Below the pieces are notes generated by a model, which saw only the letters and a list, made by a program, of their open reading frames with translations, had not been told where the DNA came from and did not search any database. Of a stretch of 64,000 bases of DNA, positions 8,127 through 16,221 are shown piece by piece (the stretch's first letter is position 1; each line of letters starts with the position of its first letter). The DNA lies in assembly GCF_017639205.1 (NCBI RefSeq), contig NZ_CP071139.1, positions 4,899,001 to 4,963,000 of the forward strand, in the 5' to 3' direction. Source of the stretch: Streptomyces nojiriensis. GTDB taxonomy: Bacteria > Actinomycetota > Actinomycetes > Streptomycetales > Streptomycetaceae. The position numbers and the translations under genes are program-made.

Positions 8127-9965
8127 ATGTGCGGAATCGCCGGGTGGGTGGACTTTGGACGCGACGTGTCGGCACGGCACGAAGAGATCCGGAACATGAC
8201 CGACACGCTGGCTTGCCGCGGCCCGGATGCGGAGGGGATGTGGACGGCTCCCCACGTGGCTCTGGGCCACCGCAGGCTCGCCATCATCGACCTCGACGGC
8301 GGTCGGCAGCCGATGACGGAGCACTCCGTCCGTGAGCGCGTGACGCTCACGTTCTGCGGAGAGGTCTACAACTTCTCCGAGCTCCGTACCGAGCTGATCG
8401 GCCACGGCCACACGTTCCGCACGCGCAGCGACACCGAAGTGGTGCTCCGCTCCTATCTCCAGTGGGGCCCTTCGTTCGCCGAACGCCTCAACGGGATGTT
8501 CGCGCTGGCGATCTGGGACGGCCGGAACGAGGAACTGACCCTCGTACGCGACCGTATGGGCGTCAAGCCCCTGTATTACTTCCCCACCCCGGACGGTGTG
8601 CTCTTCGGGTCCGAACCCAAAGCCGTACTGGCCCACCCGACGGTGTCCGCCCGCGTGGACTCCGATGGATTGCGCGAAGTCCTCGACATGGTGAAGACGC
8701 CGGAAGCGGCCGTCTATTCGGGCATGTACGAGGTCCGGCCCGGGCACCTCGTGCGGGTGAGCCGGAAGGGGCTGACCAAGCACCGCTACTGGGCGCTGGA
8801 GGCACGCGAGCACACCGACGACCTCGGTACGACGATCCGGACGGTCCGGGAGCTCCTGGAGGACACGGTCCAGCGCCAGATGGTGTCGGACGTCCCCCTG
8901 TCCTCCCTGCTCTCCGGGGGCCTGGACTCGTCCGCCATCACGGCCCTGGCAGCCCGCACACCGGGATCGGGCCGGCTGAGGTCCTTCTCCGTCGACTTCG
9001 CCGAAGCCGCCGCCGGGTTCCGGCCCGATGCGGTACGCGGCTCGGCCGATGCCCCCTACGCGCGCGAGCTGGCCCGGTACGTGGACACCGACCACACCGA
9101 AATCCTGCTGGACAGCGGCGAGCTGCTCAGCCCCGCCGTGCGCGCGGCCGTCCTGCGGGCCACGGACCTGCCGCCGGCCTACTGGGGTGACATGTGGCCG
9201 TCGCTCTACCTGTTGTTCAAGGCCGTGAAGCAGCACACCACCGTGGCCCTGTCGGGGGAGTCGGCGGACGAACTCTTCGGCGGATACCGGTGGTTCCACA
9301 ATCCCGGGGCCGTAAGGGCCGACACCTTCCCGTGGCTGACCTCAGGCTCGGCCCGCTATTTCGGCGGACTTCAACTGCTCGACCGCGGGCTGGTGGAGAA
9401 ACTCGACATTCCCGGGTACCGCCGGGCCCGCTATGACGAGGCCCTGCGCGAAGTACCCGTACTGCCGGGCGAGGAGGCGGGCGAACGCCGGATGAGGGAG
9501 ATGAGCCATCTCAACCTCACCCGCTTCGTGCAGACGCTGCTGGACCGCAAGGACCGAATGAGCATGGCGGTCGGGCTGGAGGTCCGGGTCCCCTTCTGCG
9601 ACCACCGGCTGGTCGACTACGTGTTCAACACCCCGTGGGCGATGAAGGCGTTCGACGGCCGTGAGAAGAGCCTGCTGCGCGCCGCCACGGCCGATCTGCT
9701 GCCCGCGTCCATCCTGGAACGCGTCAAGACTCCTTACCCGACCACTCAGGATCCGGCGTACGAGAGCGGTCTGCGCACCGAGCTGGCCGAGATCCTCCGC
9801 GACGGCAACGCCCCGGTGCGGTCCCTGCTCGACGTGGAGAAGGCGCGGGCGGTCCTGGACCGGCCGCAGGGTGCGACCAGCCGGTCCTACGACCGGGGCA
9901 GCATTGAAATGGCGATCTGGCTGAACAGGTGGCTCGGCTCCTACGACGTCACTCTGGATCTGTGA
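8127..9965 (+). CDS. Asparagine-synthetase-like glutamine-dependent amidotransferase
   Basis: The protein has 612 residues. It starts MCGIAGW, so Cys2 becomes the N-terminal nucleophile of a class II glutaminase domain (about 1-210). The C-terminal synthetase domain has the PP-loop LLSGGLDSSA (about residue 260) and ALSGESADELFGGY, both needed for ATP-dependent adenylation of a carboxylate. It should convert a carboxylic acid to a primary amide using glutamine. Within a cluster the substrate is usually not aspartate; OxyD in oxytetracycline biosynthesis is the best-known case. It is the last gene of the operon and its 3' end overlaps the convergent LuxR gene by 17 nt. RBS AAGGGGGG lies upstream. 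Confidence 0.92.
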   Translation: MCGIAGWVDFGRDVSARHEEIRNMTDTLACRGPDAEGMWTAPHVALGHRRLAIIDLDGGRQPMTEHSVRERVTLTFCGEVYNFSELRTELIGHGHTFRTRSDTEVVLRSYLQWGPSFAERLNGMFALAIWDGRNEELTLVRDRMGVKPLYYFPTPDGVLFGSEPKAVLAHPTVSARVDSDGLREVLDMVKTPEAAVYSGMYEVRPGHLVRVSRKGLTKHRYWALEAREHTDDLGTTIRTVRELLEDTVQRQMVSDVPLSSLLSGGLDSSAITALAARTPGSGRLRSFSVDFAEAAAGFRPDAVRGSADAPYARELARYVDTDHTEILLDSGELLSPAVRAAVLRATDLPPAYWGDMWPSLYLLFKAVKQHTTVALSGESADELFGGYRWFHNPGAVRADTFPWLTSGSARYFGGLQLLDRGLVEKLDIPGYRRARYDEALREVPVLPGEEAGERRMREMSHLNLTRFVQTLLDRKDRMSMAVGLEVRVPFCDHRLVDYVFNTPWAMKAFDGREKSLLRAATADLLPASILERVKTPYPTTQDPAYESGLRTELAEILRDGNAPVRSLLDVEKARAVLDRPQGATSRSYDRGSIEMAIWLNRWLGSYDVTLDL

Positions 9966-10947
9966 CGCCGGAGTCGCCGAGGAGGCCCGAGGTGGCGAGC
10001 AGATAGCCGAGCTGCGCCCGGTTGGTGGATCCGAGCTGCTCGGCGATCTTCGCGATGTGCGCACGGCAGGTCCGGACGCTCATGCCCACGCGCCGGGCGA
10101 TGGCCTCATCGACGTAACCGGAGATCAGGAGCTGGCAGATGGTCCGGCGGATGCCCGGGATCACGCTGGGCTCCTCCCGGCTCCGGCTGCTGGAGGTGAG
10201 GGGGGTCCCGCGCTGCCAGGCGCGCTCGTAGACGTCCACGAGAAAGGTGATGAGGGCCTGGTTGCGGACTTCGAGAGCGCTCTGCCGGTCGCTGCGGGCC
10301 GGGATGAACGCCACTTCACGATCGAAGATGATCATCCGCTCGAAGAGCTCGTCCAGGGTCCGGACCTGCGCCGATGCACCGGCGTCGGTGATCTGCTGGA
10401 TGTAGTCCATGGTCGCCGGGTTGTAGCGCACGGTGTGCTGGTATAGCGTCCGCAGCCGGACACCGCGGCCGAGCAGGGCCCGGCTCCGCTCCAGGGCCTC
10501 GGACAGGACCGCCGAGGAGCGGCCGCCGCCGGGCTGGGCCGTCAGCAGCTCGGCTTTGCACCTCTGGGTGGCATCGTCGATGGCGGCGTTGATGGCCGGC
10601 AGGCCCTCGAGCATCACCAGGTCCGCGGTGGGGCGCTGCTCGGCGTTGTAGAGGGCCTCGATCGGATCCAGGGCCCGCTGCAGTCCCTGGGCGACCGCCT
10701 GGCGCTGGTGGATCTCCTCCTCGATGGGGCGCACGAGCATGGCGAGGGCGTAGGACGGGCGGATGGGCGTCAGTGACTGCTCGGCGCCGAGGGCGGGCTG
10801 GAGGAGCTGCAGCCGCAGGAGGCAGGCGGGCGCGGAAGGCTGATCGGCGTGCCCGGTGCGGACCGCGTCCATGTAGTACTCGACGCCCCGCTGGCAGAGC
10901 ACGCCGTTGATATCGCACTCATTGCCTGATTCGCACGCTTCGTTCAT
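9949..10947 (-). CDS. LuxR-type regulator with TrmB-like sensor domain, paired with peptide gene 11059-11226
   Basis: The protein has 332 residues. The C-terminal third is a LuxR/NarL helix-turn-helix, with the segment DEAIARRVGMSVRTCRAHI as its core. Residues about 95-235 form a TrmB-like or phospholipase-D-like sensor domain (MLEGLPAINAAI, ELLTAQPGG, RTLYQHTVRYNP, ERMIIFDREVAFIPAR). There is no response-regulator receiver domain, so it is a one-component regulator. ATG 10947 has AGGAGG 8 nt upstream. It is convergent with the biosynthetic operon and divergent from a small exported peptide gene. The regulator at 54038-55087 is homologous over the whole length and has the same divergent arrangement. 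Likely roles are control of the biosynthetic operon and of the peptide operon (inference). Confidence 0.9.
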   Translation of the reverse strand: MNEACESGNECDINGVLCQRGVEYYMDAVRTGHADQPSAPACLLRLQLLQPALGAEQSLTPIRPSYALAMLVRPIEEEIHQRQAVAQGLQRALDPIEALYNAEQRPTADLVMLEGLPAINAAIDDATQRCKAELLTAQPGGGRSSAVLSEALERSRALLGRGVRLRTLYQHTVRYNPATMDYIQQITDAGASAQVRTLDELFERMIIFDREVAFIPARSDRQSALEVRNQALITFLVDVYERAWQRGTPLTSSSRSREEPSVIPGIRRTICQLLISGYVDEAIARRVGMSVRTCRAHIAKIAEQLGSTNRAQLGYLLATSGLLGDSGVTDPE

Positions 10948-11058
10948 GTTCAGCCTCCTGCAATGTCACTTCATGAGCACCTTCAACTCTTGTACGGCTG
11001 AAGCTGTCGGGAGAAGCTCTCATCCATCGCGGGTAAGGCACTCGCGAATGAGGGGGAA
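10948..11058. promoter_or_regulatory. Divergent promoter region between LuxR regulator and exported peptide gene
   Basis: This 111-bp intergenic region must hold promoters for both the regulator (minus) and the peptide operon (plus). It is clearly richer in A/T than its neighbours. A short inverted pair, CTTCA and TGAAG, brackets 10981-11003 and could form part of an operator, but no strong palindrome is present. AGGGGG at 11051-11056 is the peptide RBS and AGGAGG serves the regulator. Confidence 0.5.
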
Positions 11059-11226
11059 ATGATGAAGCTTCTTCGCAAGGCTACCGGGCTGACAATCGCG
11101 CTCATTGCGCTCGTCACGGTCCTCACAACTACCGGCCCTGCCGATACCGGTTCGGCGGGAGCCGAAACTCACGCGTCCGCCAGTGCCCCCGGCCCCGCCA
11201 AGGCTCCGGATCCCGGGTGGGATTAA
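11059..11226 (+). CDS. Small exported peptide ending in DPGWD, divergent from LuxR regulator
   Basis: This is a 55-residue peptide (ATG 11059 or 11062; RBS AGGGGG). It has a basic start (MMKLLRK), a hydrophobic segment of about 17 residues (LTIALIALVTVL) and a hydrophilic Ala/Gly/Pro/Ser tail that ends PDPGWD. This is the layout of a secreted or membrane-anchored precursor. The segment ADTGSAGAE after the hydrophobic stretch matches SDAGSARDG of the second peptide in this window, and the terminal DPGWD resembles its DTGWT repeats. It precedes the TPR gene by 28-37 nt and is probably the first gene of that operon. I infer an extracellular signal or effector sensed by, or controlled by, the divergent LuxR regulator. 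I do not recognise a named family. Confidence 0.8.
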   Translation: MMKLLRKATGLTIALIALVTVLTTTGPADTGSAGAETHASASAPGPAKAPDPGWD

Positions 11227-11254
11227 TCACTCCGCTGGGGGAGTTGGGCCGGGC

Positions 11255-12517
11255 GTGGCACCAATGAACCGGAAAAGCATGCGACACCTGCCGCCACCAT
11301 ACGAACCGCCGCAAAGCTCCGGTGACCTCACGCGGCGCCTGGAATCGCTCCTCGCGGCGGATGTGCCGACCGTCTGCCCCGTGTACGTGGGGCTGGCACT
11401 TCCCGTGCCCTGTTCGCCGAAGCACGCCATCGCGACCCATGCCATTGCCGAGCATTTGGCACGGCGCGATGTCGAGGCGCTTCCCGCCTTCAGCAAGATA
11501 CCGCCCCGCCGGCTGCGCGTCCTTACCGCGGCCAGTTGGGGCCGCGCGGACGCGGTGGGGACGGAGGTCGACCATCTTCCGCCGGATCTGGCGACCGGAC
11601 TGTGGTGGCGCATCAGCGAACTCTGCAGGAATTCCGAGGAATTGACACCGCTCGAACGGGACACGGCCGGCACTTTGATGCTGCGGCTGGGCTATCCCGA
11701 GCAGGCGGCACGGCTCCTCGGAATCACCGACGTACGGGCGGGCATGCCGGCCCTCCCCCGGGACGTCCGGCCGGAGCACGCACTCGCCCGGGTGACGGTC
11801 TCCCTGCAGCTGCATCCCAGGCCCGCTCTCGTGGTGACGCAGGCCCTTCGAGCGGTGGCCGATCCCCGCCTGTCAGTACTGACCCGCCTGACACTGGCGG
11901 GCTTCGCGATACCGCTCGAAGCCGGCCGCGAGGCCGGATCCGGGGCCCTGTACGAGACCGTACGCCTGGCCGAACAAGCGCTGACGCGACTGATCGACGT
12001 GGATCCGGCGCACCGGTGGGTCGAGCGCCAGGTTCTCCAGTCGCTCGCCGACGCAGCCGTCCTGAGAGGGGAACCCGAAGCGGCGTCCGCATATCTGGAC
12101 CGGGCCGCGATGGGCGCGATGGGCATGCGACCGCACGGCGGCCTGCAGCGACTGGCATGGGACGAAGAGCTGCTCGCTCTCCTCGCGTCCCAAGGGCGTG
12201 CGTGCCGGAGCAAGGACGACGTCGAGGGCGCTGTGGCCGCCACGTCCCGCATGCCGGGCATCGCTCCGTACGACGCACACGCCTGGGCCGCCCACGGCTA
12301 CGCGCTCCTGGCCGCGGGCCGGCTGGAGGAGTCGCTCCACGCGTACGAGGAGATGTTGCCCCTGGGCGGACATCCGGTGGCCGCGGCCGCGTTCCACCTC
12401 GGCTGGATCCACGAGAGCCGCGGAGACCGCAGACGCGCCCAGGACGCCTATGCGTACTCGCACTCGATCGACCCCACGGTTCCCGCCGTCAAGGAGAGGC
12501 TGTCCTCCTTCTGCTGA
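11255..12517 (+). CDS. TPR-like helical repeat protein of unknown function
   Basis: This protein of about 420 residues (GTG 11255, or ATG 11264 giving 417) has no membrane segment. The C-terminal half shows tetratricopeptide-like helical pairs: DAHAWAAHGYALLAAGRLEESLHAYEE, then HPVAAAAFHLGWIHESRGDRRRAQDAYAYS. The N-terminal half is Ala/Arg/Leu-rich and helical, without an obvious DNA-binding motif. TPR proteins bind peptides and proteins. Lying 28 nt downstream of the exported peptide gene and 69 nt upstream of the methyltransferase, it may be the intracellular partner of either (inference). GGGGGAG at 11237-11243 may be the RBS. Confidence 0.75.
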   Translation: MAPMNRKSMRHLPPPYEPPQSSGDLTRRLESLLAADVPTVCPVYVGLALPVPCSPKHAIATHAIAEHLARRDVEALPAFSKIPPRRLRVLTAASWGRADAVGTEVDHLPPDLATGLWWRISELCRNSEELTPLERDTAGTLMLRLGYPEQAARLLGITDVRAGMPALPRDVRPEHALARVTVSLQLHPRPALVVTQALRAVADPRLSVLTRLTLAGFAIPLEAGREAGSGALYETVRLAEQALTRLIDVDPAHRWVERQVLQSLADAAVLRGEPEAASAYLDRAAMGAMGMRPHGGLQRLAWDEELLALLASQGRACRSKDDVEGAVAATSRMPGIAPYDAHAWAAHGYALLAAGRLEESLHAYEEMLPLGGHPVAAAAFHLGWIHESRGDRRRAQDAYAYSHSIDPTVPAVKERLSSFC

Positions 12518-12586
12518 CGGCGCCCCGGGTCGGCTCCGGCCGGGACCACGACAACCCGCTGAACAACCAACCAAGAGAGACGTCTG

Positions 12587-13495
12587 ATGTTCGAGGCTCA
12601 CCACCACGCACGCATGCTCGCCGACGCCACGCGGCTGACCGCGTTCCACGACGCCATGGCGGAGGTGATCGCTGACGGGGACCGGGTCCTCGATGCCGGA
12701 ACGGGTACGGGCATCCTCGCGGCCATGGCCTCGCAGCTGACCGCGGGGACGGTCGTCGCGGTCGAGTACCTCGAGGACACCGCTTCCTTCGCGGAGCAGG
12801 CGCTGCGGGCCTCGGACCTCGACCGCGTCGAAGTCGTCCAGGGCAATGCGGTCCAGGTCGACATCGGCACGCCCCCCGATGTCGTCGTCTCGGAAACGAT
12901 CGGATCCCTCGGACCCGAGGAGAACATCGTGGGCCTGACCCACGCCCTGCGGCAGCGCTACCCCGGTATACGGGCCTTCATCCCGTCACGGCTGCGCGTT
13001 CTGGCGGAGCCGGTCGTCTCGCCGGAGGCAGACGCTCTGCGCGCGAGCGTCATGGGAGCGTTCACCCGGGAACAGCCGGGCGGGATGTCGTTCGCCTCCG
13101 TGCTGCCGCAGGCGGAGCACGCCCTCGGCAGCCAGATCATCACCGCGAAGCTGACCGGCGCGACCTCGGCCGGACCTGCCCGGCCGCTCGTCGAGTACGA
13201 CCTGGGCGCCACGTCGGAAGCCGACTTCAGCCGGACGCTGTCCTTCGGCGACTCCCCGGCCAATGCCGTGCACCTCTACTTCGAGGCGCCCCTGTCTGCG
13301 GCCGTGACCCTCAGCAGCCACCGCACCGCGGCGTTCACGCACTGGGGCCATTCGTACATCGTCCGCCCGCCCCACGCCTCCACGGTCACGATCGGCTACC
13401 GCAGCGCCGACCGACGTTTCACCTGCCGCTGGGAGCGCACCGCCGAGTCCGACCAGCCGCCGACGGGCCGGCACGGCTTGGACCGAGAGGTCTAG
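12587..13495 (+). CDS. Class I SAM-dependent methyltransferase, PRMT-like
   Basis: The protein has 302 residues and the protein-arginine-methyltransferase layout. HARMLADATRLTAFHDAM matches the PRMT entry helix (H-x-x-M-L-x-D-x-x-R). Motif I is VLDAGTGTGILA and motif post-I VVAVEY. The SETIGSLGPEE block corresponds to the double-E loop, with one Glu in SET and the pair in PEE. The C-terminal half forms the beta-barrel-like region of PRMTs. Streptomyces homologues are sometimes found with peptide or small-molecule clusters. It may methylate an Arg or another nucleophile on a protein, peptide or small product. It is the last gene of the peptide-TPR operon; a strong terminator hairpin begins 4 nt after the stop. 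Confidence 0.85.
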   Translation: MFEAHHHARMLADATRLTAFHDAMAEVIADGDRVLDAGTGTGILAAMASQLTAGTVVAVEYLEDTASFAEQALRASDLDRVEVVQGNAVQVDIGTPPDVVVSETIGSLGPEENIVGLTHALRQRYPGIRAFIPSRLRVLAEPVVSPEADALRASVMGAFTREQPGGMSFASVLPQAEHALGSQIITAKLTGATSAGPARPLVEYDLGATSEADFSRTLSFGDSPANAVHLYFEAPLSAAVTLSSHRTAAFTHWGHSYIVRPPHASTVTIGYRSADRRFTCRWERTAESDQPPTGRHGLDREV

Positions 13496-13498
13496 ATG

Positions 13499-13537
13499 AC
13501 GACGCAGGCCCAGGTCTGTGACCTGGGCCTGCGTCGT
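13499..13537 (+). terminator. Strong terminator hairpin after PRMT-like gene
   Basis: A perfect 18-bp inverted repeat, with arms 13499-13516 and 13520-13537, closes on a TGT loop. It ends the peptide-TPR-methyltransferase operon and may also stop transcription from the convergent ABC genes. A 90% identical copy, with the same 13 bases in front, lies at 42454-42505 beside tRNA-Gly. Confidence 0.9.
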
Positions 13538-13584
13538 TGTGCGCCGCTGTCGGGGGAGCCGCTGCGCCGCACTCGGCCGCGCTG

Positions 13585-14496
13585 TCAGTCAACGGGCCGC
13601 AGCGCGCGCTCGGAACGCAGCGCCGCCCAGGCGGCCACGGCGGCCAGGGCCGCGACCCCGGCGAGGGCGAGGCCCGCGGTCAGGGGTGCGGGATCGGACG
13701 GGGCCTGATTCCAGAGGTAGAGCTGGTACTGGGACTCGGCGGGCAGGTTCAGCAGATCGGCGATCCAGCGGTGCGGCAGGAACGGCGCCGCCGGAAGCAG
13801 CACGAGTGGCGCGGTCACCAGCAGGGGACCGATGCCGAGCGCGAGGGTCCCGATGACGCTGCGCAGCAGGGCCGCCGCGAGGGCGGCCAGGGAGATGAAG
13901 AGGAACTGGACGAGGAGGGCGGCGGCGATCGCGCCCGCGGCCTGGCCCCAGGTCGCGAACTCGACGGGCAGCGGAGACGACGTCTGGACGGCCCCGTCGG
14001 CGAACCCGGGAGGTACCACGCGGGGCACCGCGCGGGGCCGCACCGGCCACAGCCGGGCGTATACCGAGGTGCTCAGCCACAGCAGCACACCGGTGACGAT
14101 CTGGCTGGCGAGTGACAGGGCGAGTGCGGCGCCGACCTTGCGGGCCCACAACACCCCGACCCGGTTCTCGAACAGGCGCAGGGCGCTCCAGGTGCCGCCT
14201 TCCAGGGTCTGGCCGAGCCCCGTGGCGACGACCACTCCCGTGAGGACGAGGCCCAGCAGGGTCGCGAACTGCCATGCCGACGCTCGCAGCGCCGACGGGA
14301 GCGAGGTGAGCGCCGACACCGAGGGGTCGAGCGCCCCGTACGGGGCTCCCGCCATCCACAGCCGTCCGACGAGCGCCAGGGCCAGCAGCATCGCAGCCGC
14401 GGTCGCTCCCCATACGGGAGCGGTCCACAGGGCGCGCAGCTCGCCGGCCCAGGCGGTGCCCTCCCCGCGCGCCGGCCGCCGCCGGGTACCGGCCAT
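13585..14496 (-). CDS. ABC-2-type transporter permease
   Basis: The protein has 303 residues with about six membrane segments. A large extracytoplasmic loop lies near the middle (residues about 135-170, rich in Arg/Pro/Val). The layout is that of an ABC-2 permease of the lantibiotic-immunity or multidrug export type. It is the third gene of an ATPase-permease-permease operon; its ATG overlaps the preceding stop by 1 nt, so the two permeases probably form a heterodimer. The substrate is unknown. It lies convergent to the PRMT gene, and a role in exporting or resisting the product of the neighbouring cluster is possible but unsupported. Confidence 0.85.
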   Translation of the reverse strand: MAGTRRRPARGEGTAWAGELRALWTAPVWGATAAAMLLALALVGRLWMAGAPYGALDPSVSALTSLPSALRASAWQFATLLGLVLTGVVVATGLGQTLEGGTWSALRLFENRVGVLWARKVGAALALSLASQIVTGVLLWLSTSVYARLWPVRPRAVPRVVPPGFADGAVQTSSPLPVEFATWGQAAGAIAAALLVQFLFISLAALAAALLRSVIGTLALGIGPLLVTAPLVLLPAAPFLPHRWIADLLNLPAESQYQLYLWNQAPSDPAPLTAGLALAGVAALAAVAAWAALRSERALRPVD

Positions 14497-15449
14497 CAGG
14501 CGCGGTCCCGGGTCCGGTTGAGGCGGTCCAGTCCGAGCCAGAGCAGGCCGATGAGGGCCAGGGTCGGCAGGACGCGGAGCAGGACGGGGGCCGTGGAGGG
14601 GGTGGTGGAGATCCAGAAGTGGTCCCAGACCCCGTCCACCGCACCGAAGCCGACGAGGTCGGCCAGCGCGCCGCCGGGGAGCCAGGCGCCCAGCCCCGGC
14701 GCGGCGGAGGTGCGGACCACCAGGACGAGCACCAGCATCCCGGCGAGGAAGGTGCGCATCGGCTGGCGCAGCAGTGCGCCGATGGCGACCGCGACGGCTG
14801 CGGCCCCGGCCAGCACGGCTGCCCCGGCCAGTACGCCGAGTGCGGTGTCGGCGAGGACGGTGCCGAGGGTCCCGGGCGAAGGCAGCGTGTAGGCGTTGCG
14901 GCCGTAGAGCAGGCCGAACGCGGCTGTCACGGCGGCGGACACGCACAGCAGCACCAGAGTCCACACCCAGACGGCCAGGGCCTTGGCGGCGAGCAGCCTG
15001 CTGAGGCGGGACTCGTAGAGGAGGAGCGGCACGATGCTGCCCCGGCTCCACTCGCCGGCGACGGAGAAGGCCGCCAGCATGACGAGGAGCGCCAGCCCGG
15101 GAACGGACGTCAGCAGCCGCACGGTCCACAGCAGCGAGCCCACCGGGTGCTGGGCGTGCGCGGCACGGACTCCTTCAGCGGTGAACCTGTCCTGGATCCG
15201 CTCCAGCCCGACGGCCTGCAGCGGCACTTCGGCGAGGCACTTGGCCTTCTGCTCCGGGGTGTTCTGCTTGGAATCGCACGATCGGGGGAGGTAGTCGAGG
15301 TTGGCCTGCACCTGCTTGAGGTTGTACGAGGCCATGTTCTGGCTCACCCAGGCGCAGTAGAGGGAGCCGAGGACGAACAGTACGGCGAGGGTGAGGGCGA
15401 GCGGGTGCCGCAGCAGCCGCCGGGTCTCCGCCCGGACGAGGCGGTTCAC
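14496..15449 (-). CDS. ABC-2-type transporter permease
   Basis: The protein has 317 residues. An N-terminal membrane segment (about 13-33) is followed by a periplasmic-side loop of about 70 residues containing two Cys, then five to six further membrane segments. GEWSRGSIVPLLL is a recognisable ABC-2 cytosolic coupling region. The start is GTG 15449, overlapping the ATPase stop as GTGA, which fixes the start. The internal permease sequence is not obviously similar to the second permease, consistent with a heterodimeric channel. No substrate can be inferred. Confidence 0.88.
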   Translation of the reverse strand: MNRLVRAETRRLLRHPLALTLAVLFVLGSLYCAWVSQNMASYNLKQVQANLDYLPRSCDSKQNTPEQKAKCLAEVPLQAVGLERIQDRFTAEGVRAAHAQHPVGSLLWTVRLLTSVPGLALLVMLAAFSVAGEWSRGSIVPLLLYESRLSRLLAAKALAVWVWTLVLLCVSAAVTAAFGLLYGRNAYTLPSPGTLGTVLADTALGVLAGAAVLAGAAAVAVAIGALLRQPMRTFLAGMLVLVLVVRTSAAPGLGAWLPGGALADLVGFGAVDGVWDHFWISTTPSTAPVLLRVLPTLALIGLLWLGLDRLNRTRDRA

Positions 15450-16174
15450 TGGCGGCCGCCGTTCCCGACGAGCCCGAAGAACCAGTCCTCGAAGGCGGCC
15501 GGACCGCTTTCCGGGTCGTAGCCGAGCGCGTCGAGAGTGCCGGCGGCGACGACGCGGCCCTGGGCGAGCATGATCACGCGGTCGCAGATCCGCTGGATCT
15601 CGTCGAGCTGGTGGCTGGAGACGAGGACGGCGGCCCCGCGCGCGGCCTCCTCGGCCACGATCCGCCGCACCATGCGCAGTCCCTCGGGGTCGAGCCCGTT
15701 GGTGGGCTCGTCGAGGATCAGCAGATCGGGCTGCTTGAGCAGCGCCGCGGCGATGGCCAGCCGCTGCCGCATGCCCTGCGAGTACGTCCCGAGGCGGCGG
15801 TCGGCGGCGCCGGTCAGCCCGACGCGGTCGAGCGTACGGGCGATCCGTCCGCCGTCGGGAAGCCCGGCGGTGTCGAGCAGGGTGCGCAGCATGGCGCGTC
15901 CGCTGGACCACCGGTGGAAGGCGGGCGCGTCGAGCGCGGCTCCGAGCCGGTCGAGCTGCCGCGGCCGCATGGGCAGGGCCTCCCCGAACAGCCGCACCTC
16001 ACCGGAATCGGGGGTGGACAGCCCGGTGATCACCCGCATCAGGGTGGTCTTGCCGGCGCCGTTGAGCCCGAGGAGGCCGACGATCTCGCCGGCCTCCAGG
16101 CTGAGATGAACCCCTTCCAGCACGGAGTGCTTCCGGAAGCTCTTGGTCACTTCGTGACAGGAAAGGACGCTCAT
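15446..16174 (-). CDS. ABC transporter ATP-binding protein
   Basis: The protein has 242 residues. Walker A is GLNGAGKTT, the signature sequence is the variant YSQGMRQRLAIA, Walker B is LLILDEP, and the D- and H-loops follow (TNGLDPEG, VLVSSH). The YSxGM signature is typical of DrrA/CcmA/BcrA-type exporters of the ABC-2 class. It powers the two downstream permeases, with which it overlaps. The start ATG 16174 leads the operon, and a 47-bp gap separates it from a small secreted-protein gene on the same strand. Confidence 0.95.
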   Translation of the reverse strand: MSVLSCHEVTKSFRKHSVLEGVHLSLEAGEIVGLLGLNGAGKTTLMRVITGLSTPDSGEVRLFGEALPMRPRQLDRLGAALDAPAFHRWSSGRAMLRTLLDTAGLPDGGRIARTLDRVGLTGAADRRLGTYSQGMRQRLAIAAALLKQPDLLILDEPTNGLDPEGLRMVRRIVAEEAARGAAVLVSSHQLDEIQRICDRVIMLAQGRVVAAGTLDALGYDPESGPAAFEDWFFGLVGNGGRQ

Positions 16175-16221
16175 CGTCTGAGATTACTTCCAGTTGTAGA
16201 CGACGCGACCCGACGAGTGGA

